Translations under genes and position numbers: made by a program
In this document: positions 17,308 through 27,027 of the stretch, piece after piece
Layout of the letters: each line of letters opens with the position of its first letter
How positions within the stretch are numbered: position 1 is the stretch's first letter
Source: Verrucomicrobiaceae bacterium
GTDB taxonomy: Bacteria > Verrucomicrobiota > Verrucomicrobiia > Verrucomicrobiales > Verrucomicrobiaceae
Assembly: GCA_947466075.1 (NCBI GenBank)
Contig: CANIBP010000019.1
Span: 25,987-89,986 of the forward strand
Length of the DNA stretch: 64,000 nucleotides
Direction of reading: 5' to 3'
Notes under the pieces: generated by a model
Databases searched by the model: none
What the model was told of the DNA's origin: nothing
The model's input: only the letters and a program-made list of their open reading frames with translations

Positions 17308-19065
17308 TCACTTACCCCTTACACGGCTGACAACGTGCCACAGAACGTCGTGGATCTATGGAAGGACGTTGATGCTCGCAAAGACGCACTCGAAACGAAG
17401 ATCGTGAAGGAGTGGAGGGAAGATGGCGTGGTCTGCCGCTACGTCATCTTCAAGGTCGGCACGTTCAAAGGCGCGGACTCGCGGATTGCGGCTTTCTATT
17501 CCTTTCCCGAGGGCGCGAAGAAGTCGCCTGCATTTGTATGGGCGCATGGTGGTGGACAACGCGCGGATCGGGAGCGCGGCCTCTATTTTGCCAAACAGGG
17601 TTATGCCACGGTGGACATCAACTGGGGCGGCCGCGAGATGGTCGAGGGGATCAAGGAGAACACGGACTGGGGGAATGTCGATCCCAGCCAAGGACCGCAG
17701 TTCTATCCGAAGGCGTTTCGTCGTGGGAAAAGTAATCTCCTGCCGGACGAACACACGATTGATTCGGTGGTTAGTCCGCGGAATGGAAACTGGTTCTTGC
17801 TGACCTATGCCGCCCGCCGGGCGATCACCTTTCTTGAACAACAACCGGAGGTAGATCCCGAGAAGATCGGATTTACTGGTTTCTCGATGGGTGGCAACAT
17901 TACCTCGTATGTTGCCATCGATTCGAGGCTGAAAGCGGTGGTGCCCATGGTCGGTGGCACGGGATTCATCTCCAGCGAGTTCCCCGGAATAGCCCACAAC
18001 CGGCCCAGCGCTGCCCCCTATAGCGGTCACGTCGAGTTGTTCGCCAACACCATGGAATCGCAGTCCTACTATCCGCATGTCAAAGTCCCCGTGCTTGTGC
18101 TGACGGCATCGGACGACTTTCACGGGATTGTTGACCGCGCTTACACGTGTATGGATTTACTGCCACATAAAGACTGGCGGGTCAGCTTGAAGATGCATTA
18201 CAGCCACAACCTCGGGGCGGAGCAGTGGATCATGATCAATCAATGGTTCGACAAATACCTCAAAGGCGAGCCCATCAACATCCCGAAGACCGCCGAGTCG
18301 AGCCTCGCGCTGAAGCCGGAGACCCACGCCGCTGTGTTCACCGTGAAGCCTGATCAGCCCGGTCAACTCAAGGCACTCGACATCTACTACAGCTATGACC
18401 CGAATCCGCAGTCACGCTTCTGGAAGCTCGCTTCCAGCGTGCAACACGAGGGCGACACCTGGTCCGCGAACCTGCCGTTGCATAGCGGTCTGCCTTTGTT
18501 TGTATTTGCCAACTGCACCTATCCGCTCGGCACTGAACGCGAATCCTTCGATGGCAGAACTTCCACCTATACCATCACCTCCAGGGAGCAGGTGCATCTG
18601 CCCACCGAGTGGAAACTGGAAAACTTGAAGACCTTGGCTGCCAGTGATGAATTACTGCCATCCTTTGAGCGTGGCTGGGGCGATTCTCCTATTGGCGGAG
18701 TCATCACCTACAAGTTCCGCGACCCCGAGATGAGGCTGCCCGGCAAAGATCGCGCACTGCGGCTGACTCTGACCAGCGTTACCGAGAGCTATGGCGTGCG
18801 ATTCCGTATAACGAAGAACCACTACCTCACAGACGTCAAAGCACCGCCGCAGGATTACGTGGCAAACGTCCTCATCAAGCCTGGTGACACCAAGGTCGTC
18901 GTTGGCCTCGCTGATTTCCTTGATTCCAAGAAGCAAACCATGCCGGACTGGAGCAACGTCTCCACCCTCAGGCTGGATTTCATCCAAAAAAGACAGTCGA
19001 TACCCCTGAAGGGTAATCCCATGCTCCAGTCACTTGAGTGGACGGCTGCGAAGGCAGAGAAATAA
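17239..19065 (+). CDS. Secreted alpha/beta-hydrolase (acetylxylan-esterase/S9-like)
   Basis: 608 residues with the shared leader (MKPTLTLLTALLLAPLAAL). The hydrolase core spans about residues 60-350: FVWAHGGGQ oxyanion-side loop, GFTGFSMGG nucleophile elbow, VPVLVLTASDDFHG acid region, and YSHN near the expected catalytic His. Residues about 350-608 form a beta-rich C-terminal domain without a recognised family. The best description is a periplasmic esterase or peptidase-like hydrolase; a carbohydrate esterase role fits the neighbouring sulfatases and GH36 gene but is inference. Confidence 0.75.
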   Translation: MKPTLTLLTALLLAPLAALQAAESLTPYTADNVPQNVVDLWKDVDARKDALETKIVKEWREDGVVCRYVIFKVGTFKGADSRIAAFYSFPEGAKKSPAFVWAHGGGQRADRERGLYFAKQGYATVDINWGGREMVEGIKENTDWGNVDPSQGPQFYPKAFRRGKSNLLPDEHTIDSVVSPRNGNWFLLTYAARRAITFLEQQPEVDPEKIGFTGFSMGGNITSYVAIDSRLKAVVPMVGGTGFISSEFPGIAHNRPSAAPYSGHVELFANTMESQSYYPHVKVPVLVLTASDDFHGIVDRAYTCMDLLPHKDWRVSLKMHYSHNLGAEQWIMINQWFDKYLKGEPINIPKTAESSLALKPETHAAVFTVKPDQPGQLKALDIYYSYDPNPQSRFWKLASSVQHEGDTWSANLPLHSGLPLFVFANCTYPLGTERESFDGRTSTYTITSREQVHLPTEWKLENLKTLAASDELLPSFERGWGDSPIGGVITYKFRDPEMRLPGKDRALRLTLTSVTESYGVRFRITKNHYLTDVKAPPQDYVANVLIKPGDTKVVVGLADFLDSKKQTMPDWSNVSTLRLDFIQKRQSIPLKGNPMLQSLEWTAAKAEK

Positions 19066-19072
19066 CATGATC

Positions 19073-19141
19073 ATGAAACACACCCTCACGCTCCTCGCCG
19101 TCCTGCTGTTCGCATCGCTCAGCGCGGTAACGTTGGATGCG
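19073..19141 (+). repeat. Leader cassette copy, diverged (GH36 gene)
   Basis: The 5' half (ATGAAACACACCCTCACGC) matches the leader family; the 3' half has drifted. It is closest in its first codons to the remnant at 5609. Confidence 0.5.
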
Positions 19142-21130
19142 GCGGCGCCGACATCGGAAGAGAACGCTGCCGCTGCGCAATGGGCGAAGCGCCATATCTT
19201 CGCGGAGCATGCGAAGTTGCCGTTCAGCTTTGTGTTCGGTGGAAAATCATCGGATGAGTTGCTGCGTGATTGGAAGCGAACCGATGCAGTGCGTGAACTT
19301 GATGCCCAGCGCCGAGAGCGCACGCTCACGTGGATGGATGCGACTACGGGACTGCAAGTGCGGCTTGTTTCGACCGAGTATGTCAGCTTCCCCGTCGTCG
19401 AGTGGACAGTTTGGATCAAGAACACCGGAAAGACCGACACGCCGCTCATCGAGAACATCCAAGGTCTCAACAGCACCTTCACCGCAAATCCGAAAGACGC
19501 ACTTTCACTGCATGGCATTCGCGGTGACACCTGCGTGGCTGAGAGTTTTCAGCCTTGGACACGCGAACTAACAACCGGAGCGCGTCACGTTTTCTCTCCG
19601 CCAGTGAAAGGCGGCTACGCCTCCGGCAAATCCAGCGACGGCCCGGATGGCTGGCCTTACTGGAATCTTCAAACACCCAATGGCGGCATGATTCTCGCCG
19701 TCGGCTGGCCTGGGCAGTGGGAGGCGAAGTTTGAGCGCAGTGAAGATGGTTCGTTGCACCTGAGGGCTGGGCAGCAACTCACGCATCTCGTGTTGAAGCC
19801 GGGCGAAGAGATTCGCACGCCGTCCACCACACTTTTATTCTGGCAAGGTGACGATCTCGTGCGTGCGCAGAACCTCTGGCGCTCCTGGTATCTGGCCCAT
19901 GTGCTGCCACGCATCGGCGGCGTGCCGCAGCCGCCCACCACTCAGATACAAGTGGGCGGTTCGCTCGCCACATGGCCCGGCGTGCAGGCCTATCTCAATG
20001 CGGGCATCAAGCCGGACATCCTCTGGCGCGATGCAGGTTCGGATTCGAAAAGCACTTGGTATCCCAGCGCCGGACCACGCAAGACTGAGTGGCTGAACAC
20101 CGGCACCTGGGAGCCCGATCCCGCCAGGTATCCGCAGGGTTTCCGACCCTTCAGTGACAAGGCGCGCGAGAACGGCATGCAGTTTCTGCTGTGGTTCGAG
20201 CCTGAGCGCGTCGGTGATCCTGGCTCATGGATTGGCAAGAACCATCCCGATTGGCTTCTGCCCGGCAACAGCGCTGGTGACGTGCTCAATCTCGGCAACC
20301 CCGATGCCTTGAAATGGCTTATTGATCACATCGACGGCATGGTGAAATCTCAGGGCCTCGACTGGTATCGCGAAGACCTCAACGGCGACGGTTACGGCAC
20401 CGCTTGGCGAAAAGCCGACGCGCCTGACCGGCAGGGCATCACCGAGAATCTCCATGTGCAGGGGCATCTCGCCTTTTGGGATGAACTGCGTCGCCGCAAC
20501 CCGAAACTGCGCATCGACTCATGCGCCTCAGGTGGACGTCGCAACGATTTGGAAACCATGCGCCGTTCCGTGCCGCTGCTGCGCAGCGACTGGTCATGCA
20601 TGCCATTCAAAGACGCAGCGCTGCAGCGCGAAGGCAATCAATCGCAAACCTATGGCCTCTCGTCGTGGTTGCCTTGGCAGGGCGCGGGTGTCCATTTCAC
20701 TGACAACTATTCCGTGCGCAGTTATTTCCTGAGCGGTTTCGGCATGATCATCCCCGGCTGGACCAAGACGCCGGAGTCCATCGCCGCAGTGCAGAAAGGC
20801 TACGCCGAGTGCCGCCGCATCGCTCCGCTCATGCTCGGCGACTACTACCCGCTCACGCCCTACAGTCTCGACACGACCTCATGGATCGCATGGCAGTTCC
20901 ATCGCACCGACTTGAACGAAGGCGTCGTGCAAGCCTTCCGCCGCCCCGAAGCCGCGACCGAAACGCTCACCGTCAAACTTTACGGCCTCGACCCGCAGCA
21001 ACGCTACGAGATCGAAAATCTCGATGGCGGCAAAGAAGTCCGCACCGGCGCTGAACTCATGCGTGGCCATGCCATCACGTTTCGCGAGAAACCCGCCGCC
21101 GCCGTGCTCGTGCTAAAAGCCATCCAATGA
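19073..21130 (+). CDS. GH36-type alpha-galactosidase-like glycoside hydrolase
   Basis: 685 residues from the ATG at 19073, which opens the leader-type signal peptide MKHTLTLLAVLLFA; ATG 19067 is only two codons longer. The catalytic TIM barrel is recognisable from FLLWFEPERV, HPDWLLPG, LNLGNPDALKWL, the nucleophile region DWYREDLNGDG (Asp about 434) and the acid/base region SCASGGRRNDLE (Asp about 491). The usual nucleophile strand KWDxN is replaced by REDLN, so specificity may differ from true alpha-galactosidases. Its stop overlaps the next start (ATGA). Periplasmic or secreted. Confidence 0.87.
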   Translation: MKHTLTLLAVLLFASLSAVTLDAAAPTSEENAAAAQWAKRHIFAEHAKLPFSFVFGGKSSDELLRDWKRTDAVRELDAQRRERTLTWMDATTGLQVRLVSTEYVSFPVVEWTVWIKNTGKTDTPLIENIQGLNSTFTANPKDALSLHGIRGDTCVAESFQPWTRELTTGARHVFSPPVKGGYASGKSSDGPDGWPYWNLQTPNGGMILAVGWPGQWEAKFERSEDGSLHLRAGQQLTHLVLKPGEEIRTPSTTLLFWQGDDLVRAQNLWRSWYLAHVLPRIGGVPQPPTTQIQVGGSLATWPGVQAYLNAGIKPDILWRDAGSDSKSTWYPSAGPRKTEWLNTGTWEPDPARYPQGFRPFSDKARENGMQFLLWFEPERVGDPGSWIGKNHPDWLLPGNSAGDVLNLGNPDALKWLIDHIDGMVKSQGLDWYREDLNGDGYGTAWRKADAPDRQGITENLHVQGHLAFWDELRRRNPKLRIDSCASGGRRNDLETMRRSVPLLRSDWSCMPFKDAALQREGNQSQTYGLSSWLPWQGAGVHFTDNYSVRSYFLSGFGMIIPGWTKTPESIAAVQKGYAECRRIAPLMLGDYYPLTPYSLDTTSWIAWQFHRTDLNEGVVQAFRRPEAATETLTVKLYGLDPQQRYEIENLDGGKEVRTGAELMRGHAITFREKPAAAVLVLKAIQ

Positions 21131-22038
21131 ATCCAACCATGAACACCACCACCCGCCTCTTCATTACCCTCCTCGCCTTCGCTTTGCCTTTCGGCACGCG
21201 AAGCTCTGCCGCTGACGCGCCTATTAAACATCGCCTTCTCTTCACCGAGTATGGCAAAGGACCAAATCGTTTCATCGAACTCGATGCCGATGGAAAATTG
21301 GTGTGGGAGTTCAAGCCGCCGAGCACCACGGTGATCTTCCATGTGCTGCCGAATGGGAACATCCTTTTTGGCTACGGTGGCCAGCCCACGGGCGTGCGCG
21401 AGATCACTTCGCGTGGTGAGACAGTGTTCGATTACGTCAGCAAGTCGCATCAGGTCTTCGGCAGCGAGCGACTCGCGAACGGCAACACGCTCGTGGCCGA
21501 GCAGGAGCCGTGTCAGGCCGTGGAGGTGAATCCGAAAGGTGAGATCGTGCATGTCACGCCGCTGACGACGAGCGCGAAGGGCTTTCACCTTCAGGTGCGC
21601 AACGTCCATAAACTGGCGAACGGCAACATCCTCGCCGCGCATGAAGGCGAGGGCGCGGTGCGCGAGGTGGACCCGAGCGGCAAGGTCGTGTGGGAATACA
21701 CTGGCGTGACGAACACAGGCGAGGCGCAACGGCTCGCCAATGGAAACACGCTCATCTGCTGCGGCACGCAGAAGCGCTTGATCGAGGTCACACCGGACAA
21801 GCAGATCGTGTGGGAGTTCAGCGACAAGGATGCACCGGATTTGAACATCACCTGGGTCTCCAGCCTTCAGCAGCTCAAGAACGGAAACCTGCTCATTGGC
21901 AACTTCATGCGCGGCAAGGAAGGCCACGGCGCGCACGCCATCGAAGTCACGCACGACAAGGAGAAGCGCGTCGTCTGGAAATGGGACGACCACAGCCTCA
22001 TCAAGTCACTCACCACCGTCCGCGTCATCGGTGAATAA
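21127..22038 (+). CDS. Secreted beta-propeller repeat protein
   Basis: 303 residues; the start overlaps the GH36 stop. ATG 21139 is a possible alternative. A signal peptide (LFITLLAFALPFGTRSSA) is followed by about six blades with the recurring pattern LANGNxL...VxEVxPxGxIVWEY, for example LANGNTLVAEQEP, LANGNILAAHEG, LANGNTLICCG and LKNGNLLIGNF. This resembles arylsulfotransferase/NHL/PQQ-like propellers, but no catalytic motif is evident. It may bind a ligand or scaffold the secreted enzymes. The same repeat style appears in the N-terminal domain of the protein at 49569. Confidence 0.75.
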   Translation: MNPTMNTTTRLFITLLAFALPFGTRSSAADAPIKHRLLFTEYGKGPNRFIELDADGKLVWEFKPPSTTVIFHVLPNGNILFGYGGQPTGVREITSRGETVFDYVSKSHQVFGSERLANGNTLVAEQEPCQAVEVNPKGEIVHVTPLTTSAKGFHLQVRNVHKLANGNILAAHEGEGAVREVDPSGKVVWEYTGVTNTGEAQRLANGNTLICCGTQKRLIEVTPDKQIVWEFSDKDAPDLNITWVSSLQQLKNGNLLIGNFMRGKEGHGAHAIEVTHDKEKRVVWKWDDHSLIKSLTTVRVIGE

Positions 22039-22054
22039 CCTCACACACACGACC

Positions 22055-23032
22055 ATGCCCAAAATAGCTATCACCGACTACACCTTTCCTGACCTCAGCC
22101 TGGAAGAAGCTGTGCTTCGACCTGCGGGTGTCGAGATCGTCTCCTTCAAAGAAAAGCGTTCACCCGCGGAACTTGCCGACCTCGTGCGCAATGCCGATGC
22201 CGTGATCGCGCAGTTTGCTCCCGTGAACGCCGAAGTCGTCGCTGCGATGACCAAGGCGAAGGCCATCGTGCGCTATGGCATCGGCTACGACAATGTGGAC
22301 ACCACTGCCGCACGCGAGCGTGGCATCCCGGTGTGCAACATCCCGGACTACTGCGTTGATGAAGTCGCAGATCACACGCTGGCCTTCATCCTCGCCATCA
22401 CGCGGCAGGTGGTTCCAAACGCGCTCGACATCCGCGCTGGCAAGTGGGGCCTCGCCACGCCGTTGACCGCGATGTCATCGCTGAAGCACCTCACGATTGG
22501 CATTGTCGGCTTTGGACGTATCGGTCGTGAGGTCGTGCAGCGTCTGCTCGCGTTCAAAGCTCGTGTGTTGGTGTTTGATCCCGTCGTGGCGGCGGATGAG
22601 ATCGCCAAAGCTGGAGCGGTGGCCGCAGCGTCTTTCGATGAGTTGCTCGCGCAGAGTGACATTGTCTCGCCGCACTGCCCATCCACACCGAAGACAAAAC
22701 AACTCTTCAACGCCGCCGTGTTCGCGAAGATGAAAGCGGGCTCCATCTTCATCAACGTAGGCCGTGGCGATCTCGCCGACAGCGCCGCCATCACGGACGC
22801 TCTGCAATCCGGTCATCTCGCCGGTGCCGCGCTCGACGTCTTCGATCCCGAGCCGATTCCGGCAGATCATCCGATCCGCACGATGCCGAACGTCATCCTC
22901 GCCGCGCACATCGCCTCCGCGAGTCCGCCTGCGGTGAAGACGCTGCGTGAGACCGCCGCACGCATCGCGCTCATGGCCGTGCGCGGCGAGCCGCTGCCGA
23001 ATGTCGTCAACGGCGTGACCACCGCGAAGTGA
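22055..23032 (+). CDS. D-isomer-specific 2-hydroxyacid dehydrogenase
   Basis: 325 residues starting at ATG 22055; no signal peptide. The NAD-binding Rossmann motif is GIVGFGRIGREVV, and the substrate-side segment is YGIGYDNVDTTAARERGIPVCN. HCPSTPKTKQLFN and FINVGRGDLADSAAI match the phosphoglycerate/glycerate dehydrogenase and CtBP-like branch, and the catalytic His lies in AAHIAS. Likely reaction: NAD(P)-dependent interconversion of a 2-hydroxyacid and a 2-oxoacid. It opens the cytoplasmic catabolic part of the locus. Confidence 0.88.
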   Translation: MPKIAITDYTFPDLSLEEAVLRPAGVEIVSFKEKRSPAELADLVRNADAVIAQFAPVNAEVVAAMTKAKAIVRYGIGYDNVDTTAARERGIPVCNIPDYCVDEVADHTLAFILAITRQVVPNALDIRAGKWGLATPLTAMSSLKHLTIGIVGFGRIGREVVQRLLAFKARVLVFDPVVAADEIAKAGAVAAASFDELLAQSDIVSPHCPSTPKTKQLFNAAVFAKMKAGSIFINVGRGDLADSAAITDALQSGHLAGAALDVFDPEPIPADHPIRTMPNVILAAHIASASPPAVKTLRETAARIALMAVRGEPLPNVVNGVTTAK

Positions 23033-23068
23033 TTCCATCTTTCCAACACTCCAATCATCCACAACACC

Positions 23069-24112
23069 ATGACCACACGACGTTCCTTCCTTACTTCCAT
23101 CAGTTCACTCGCGGCCACACCGTTGCTGGCGCGTGATTTCGGCCCCGGCGCCGCACCCGTGCGTTATCCCGAGCCGGATGTCATCGCGCTCGATAAGGCA
23201 TTCGAGAAATACAAGATCGGCTCCGCGCCCATTGAGCGACTGCACACCGGCATGTATTGGGCTGAAGGGCCTGCGTGGAGCGGTTGGGGGCAGTATCTCG
23301 TGTGGAGCGACATCCCGAACAACGTGCAGCATCGTTGGCTCCAGGATGACGGCGAAGTCACAACGATTCACAAGCCCGCCGGTCACAGCAATGGCAACAC
23401 CTTTGACCGCGAGGGTCGGCAGATTTCCTTCGAGCACGGCAACCGCCACGTGGTGCGCTACGAGGCCGACAACAGCCTCACCGTCCTCGCCGACAAGTTT
23501 GACGGCAAGCCCTTCAACGCACCCAACGACGGTGCCGTGCATCCCGATGGCAGCGTGTGGTTCACCGATCCGGGCTACGGCAGTCTGGGCAACTATGAGG
23601 GAAACAAAGGCGATCTATTGCTCAAAGAAGCGGTCTATCGCATCGATCCGAGCGGCAAAGTGGAGAAGGTCACCGATGAAATCTTCAAGCCCAACGGCCT
23701 TTGTTTCTCGCCTGACTACAAGAAGGTCTATGTGGCCGACACCGGTGCCACGCATTACCCCGAGGCACCGAAGAACATCAAAGTCTGGGACATCGACGGC
23801 GCGAAGCTGAAGAACGGCCGAGAGTTCGCCTCCATGAAAATGGACCTCAATGGCAAAGAGGTCGCCGGACTCGCAGACGGCATTCGTTGCGACAAAGACG
23901 GCAACATCTGGGCCGGATCTGGTTGGGTGGGCGATGGCTACGACGGCGTGCAAATCTTTTCACCTGAGGGCAAACGCATCGGTCAGATCGTGCTGCCGGA
24001 AGTGTGTAGCAATGTGTGCTTCGGCGGTCCACGCCGCAATCGCCTGTTCATGACCGCCAGCCGCAGTCTGTATGCCGTGCATGTCGAGGCCATCGGCGCT
24101 CATTGGTGCTGA
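23069..24112 (+). CDS. SMP-30/gluconolactonase-family lactonase
   Basis: 347 residues. A twin-arginine leader (TTRRSFLTSISSLAATP) suggests export as a folded protein. The six-bladed propeller is marked by GMYWAEGPAW, LVWSDIPNN, the metal-site residues in PFNAPNDGAVHPDGSVWFTDPGY (split here: PFNAPNDG and WFTDPGYG), KPNGLCFSPD and ADGIRCDKDGNIW. The family hydrolyses sugar lactones to aldonic acids using a divalent metal. Together with the dehydrogenases and aldolases downstream it supports oxidative sugar degradation, with the lactone opened outside the cytoplasm. Confidence 0.87.
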   Translation: MTTRRSFLTSISSLAATPLLARDFGPGAAPVRYPEPDVIALDKAFEKYKIGSAPIERLHTGMYWAEGPAWSGWGQYLVWSDIPNNVQHRWLQDDGEVTTIHKPAGHSNGNTFDREGRQISFEHGNRHVVRYEADNSLTVLADKFDGKPFNAPNDGAVHPDGSVWFTDPGYGSLGNYEGNKGDLLLKEAVYRIDPSGKVEKVTDEIFKPNGLCFSPDYKKVYVADTGATHYPEAPKNIKVWDIDGAKLKNGREFASMKMDLNGKEVAGLADGIRCDKDGNIWAGSGWVGDGYDGVQIFSPEGKRIGQIVLPEVCSNVCFGGPRRNRLFMTASRSLYAVHVEAIGAHWC

Positions 24113-24130
24113 TAACCGCCGCCTGAACTG

Positions 24131-25642
24131 ATGCCAACACCACCGGACATGAATGCCCGCATCCTCGAAGCCCCCGACATCGTGCTTGTCGGCAGCGGCA
24201 TCATGTCCGCGACGCTGGCGGTGATGCTCAAGCGGCTCAATCCGCGGCTCCGCATCCAGATGTTCGAGGTCACGAATGAACTCGCACAGGAAGCCTCGAA
24301 TGGCTGGAACAACGCGGGCACAGGCCACGCCGGCATTTGCGAACTCAGCTACACTCCGGCACGCGATCAAAGCGGTGGCGTGCCCATCAGCCTGGCCTTG
24401 CATATCTTTGAGCAGTTCGAGCACTCGAAGCAGTTCTGGGGCTCCGCGACTGCTGAAGGCATGGTGGGAGCTGCTGCGGATTTCATCCATGCGGTGCCGC
24501 ATGTCTGCTTCGTGAAGGGACGGGAAGACGTGGACTTCTTGCGCGCACGCCACACCGCGATGGCTGATCATCATTTCTTCCGAAGCATGACGTTCACGAA
24601 CGATCCATCGATTATCCAACAGTGGGCTCCGCTGGTGATGGAAGGACGCGATGCTTGTCCAGTCGCGGCCACCTCCGGCGCTGGCACCGAGGTGGACTAC
24701 GGCCTGCTGGCCCGCCGTCTTTGCAGCTGGCTGGCGGAGCAGGAGTATTGTGGCATCGCCGCCGGATGGAAGGTCACAAAACTCCAGCGCGGTGTGGGTG
24801 AATGGCATCTTGATCTGCGATGCATGGCTTCCGGTGAAGAGCGCAAGCAACGTGCGAAGTTCGTCTTCGTCGGCGCGGGCGGCGGCAGCCTGCCTTTGCT
24901 GCAATCCACCGGTCTCGCCGAAGTCGCTGGTCTTGGCGGATTTCCCATCGGCGGCCAGTGGCTTGTGTGCGATGAGCCTTCGATCTGCGCCCGGCACGAA
25001 GCGAAGGTTTATGGTGCCACGCCTCCCTCTTCACCCAGCCTCGGTGCGGGACACCTCGATGTGCGGCGACTCAATGGCCAGCGCCAGCTTCTCTTCGGCC
25101 CGTTTGCTTCATGGACGACGCGTTTCCTCAAACACGGACACTGGAGCGATCTGCCGCTTTCGATTCGCGCGAACAATCTCGGTGCTCTGCTGCAGACCGC
25201 CGTGCGCAACCGCTCGCTGGTGAAGTATCTCGTCACCCAGGGTCTGCAGAGCATGGAGAGCCGCATGGATGCCGTGCGCGAGTATTACCCCAATGCCCGC
25301 TCGGAACACTGGAGGCTCGTGCAGGCAGGAATCCGTGTGCAGGCCATCAAGAAAGCGGACCGTGGCGCGGTGTATTTCGGCACCGAAGTATTTTCCTCCG
25401 CAGACCGTTCGATCGCTGCGCTGCTGGGCGCTTCGCCGGGCGCATCGGTCTCGGTGAACATTGCGCTCGAGGTCGTTCAGACCTGCCTGCCGCATCTGCT
25501 CACCAGCGCTGAAGGCCAGGAACGCATGAGGCGGATGATCCCCACCTTTGACCAAGACCTGAAGCAGTCCGGTCATGCTGCCCTGTTCGAGAAAACCAGT
25601 CGTGAAGCCACAGAACGGCTGCAACTCAATTCCAAAAACTAA
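24131..25642 (+). CDS. mqo: Malate:quinone oxidoreductase
   Basis: 503 residues, the usual length for Mqo. The N-terminal FAD-binding motif is DIVLVGSGIMSATLAVML, followed by the family hallmark SNGWNNAGTGHAGICELSYTP. Other conserved blocks are VPHVCFVKG, WAPLVMEGRD, VDYGLLARRL and the C-terminal LLGASPGASVSVNIALEV. It oxidises malate to oxaloacetate and passes electrons to the quinone pool at the membrane. Its place inside a sugar-acid locus, 1 bp before a sugar kinase, is unusual for a TCA-cycle enzyme and suggests that the pathway feeds malate or a related hydroxyacid. Confidence 0.93.
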   Translation: MPTPPDMNARILEAPDIVLVGSGIMSATLAVMLKRLNPRLRIQMFEVTNELAQEASNGWNNAGTGHAGICELSYTPARDQSGGVPISLALHIFEQFEHSKQFWGSATAEGMVGAAADFIHAVPHVCFVKGREDVDFLRARHTAMADHHFFRSMTFTNDPSIIQQWAPLVMEGRDACPVAATSGAGTEVDYGLLARRLCSWLAEQEYCGIAAGWKVTKLQRGVGEWHLDLRCMASGEERKQRAKFVFVGAGGGSLPLLQSTGLAEVAGLGGFPIGGQWLVCDEPSICARHEAKVYGATPPSSPSLGAGHLDVRRLNGQRQLLFGPFASWTTRFLKHGHWSDLPLSIRANNLGALLQTAVRNRSLVKYLVTQGLQSMESRMDAVREYYPNARSEHWRLVQAGIRVQAIKKADRGAVYFGTEVFSSADRSIAALLGASPGASVSVNIALEVVQTCLPHLLTSAEGQERMRRMIPTFDQDLKQSGHAALFEKTSREATERLQLNSKN

Positions 25643-25643
25643 C

Positions 25644-27026
25644 ATGCGCTACTTAGGCATCGACATTGGCTCCAGTTTCATCAAAGGTGCGGTCCTTGAT
25701 GCCGGTGGATTGTGTCTCTCGCACATTGAGCGGATGGACGCGCCGCCGCTCGTGACCGGGCTCGATCCCATGTTTCGCGAGGTCGATCCGGAGGCCATTG
25801 CTCAATGCGTGCGCCAAGTGCTAGAGCGCCTGCATGATCAGGCCCCGGATGCCGCTGGTGTGCTCATGTGCAGCCAGCTTCACGGCATGGTGCTGTGCGA
25901 TGAAAAGGGCAATGCTCAGTCGCGCTACATCACTTGGCAGGATCAACGAGCGCTCATGCCGCTGCCGGGCGCGGACGCTAGCAGCTTTGACGAGATCGAG
26001 TGTATCATCAGCCGCGAGGAGCGACAGCAACTCGGCAACGAACGCGTGCCCGGCCTGCCGCTGAACTATGTCTTTTGGTTCGCGCGAAACCACGCTTTGC
26101 CGGACATGCGGGTGATACCCACAGCGCTGCCCTATTTTGTTGCCGCACAGCTCTGTGGCACCACACCTGTCTCGGACATCACTCAAGCTTATGGCCATGG
26201 TGCGCTGAGCATTCACACACGCGACTGGCATCACGCGGTGATTGAGAAACTGGGTCTCGGTGATGTGCAATGGCCGCGCATTGTGCCGCAGGGCACGGTC
26301 ATCGGCGAGTGGTGTCATGCTGGCCGTTCTCTACCGGTCTTCGCGCCGGTGGGTGATTATCATTGCTCGCAAGTCGGCGCGTTGCTGGAGCCAGACGAGT
26401 TGTCTGTTAACATCTCCACCGGCTCCGCCGTGATTCAGATCGCCGAGGGAGCCGAGACTGGCGAGTTCCAGACTCGGCCCTGGTTTGACGGATGCTATCT
26501 CAAAACCATCACGCACATCCCTGCCGGGCGCGCGCTCAATGCCCTCGTGCGTCTGCTCAGTGAACTCAACACGGCGCAGGGCGTGGCATTGCGTGATCCA
26601 TGGGACTACATCCACGCTGAGGCCGCTCGTGCCGATGGTGGCGGTCTGCAAGTCGATCCGGCGTTCTACACGAGCAACATGGGCAATCGCGGTGCCGTGC
26701 TGAACCTACGCGAGGAGAACATGACCATCGGCCATCTCTTCCACGCGATGTTCAGTGGCATGGCCGACAACTACGCAACCTGCGCTGACCGCATCGCTCC
26801 CCAGCGCGATTGGAGTAGGCTGGTCTTCTCTGGTGGAGTGGCCTTGAAGAACCAAGTGCTCCGGCAGCTCGTTTGCGAGCGCCTTGGTCAGGATCACCGG
26901 CTTGCGCCTTCAGACGAGGACACGCTCTTCGGCCTGCTCGTGCTTTCACTCGCTTTCACCGGACGCACCGCATCGGTGCGCGAGGCCATCGCATTTGTGC
27001 GCGACAACCATCAACCCCCGAACTGA
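25644..27026 (+). CDS. FGGY-family carbohydrate kinase
   Basis: 460 residues from ATG 25644, immediately after the mqo stop. The N-terminal phosphate-binding loop is YLGIDIGSSFIKGAVLD; the second lobe has a SVNISTGSAVIQI phosphate-2-like motif and the terminal SGGVALKNQVLRQLV adenosine motif. HGMVLCDEKG and TWQDQRA place it with the xylulokinase/sedoheptulokinase-like branches, but the substrate cannot be named. The aldolase at 27028 follows after 1 bp, so kinase and aldolase are presumably sequential steps: phosphorylation of a keto-deoxy acid or sugar, then cleavage. Confidence 0.85.
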   Translation: MRYLGIDIGSSFIKGAVLDAGGLCLSHIERMDAPPLVTGLDPMFREVDPEAIAQCVRQVLERLHDQAPDAAGVLMCSQLHGMVLCDEKGNAQSRYITWQDQRALMPLPGADASSFDEIECIISREERQQLGNERVPGLPLNYVFWFARNHALPDMRVIPTALPYFVAAQLCGTTPVSDITQAYGHGALSIHTRDWHHAVIEKLGLGDVQWPRIVPQGTVIGEWCHAGRSLPVFAPVGDYHCSQVGALLEPDELSVNISTGSAVIQIAEGAETGEFQTRPWFDGCYLKTITHIPAGRALNALVRLLSELNTAQGVALRDPWDYIHAEAARADGGGLQVDPAFYTSNMGNRGAVLNLREENMTIGHLFHAMFSGMADNYATCADRIAPQRDWSRLVFSGGVALKNQVLRQLVCERLGQDHRLAPSDEDTLFGLLVLSLAFTGRTASVREAIAFVRDNHQPPN

Positions 27027-27027
27027 A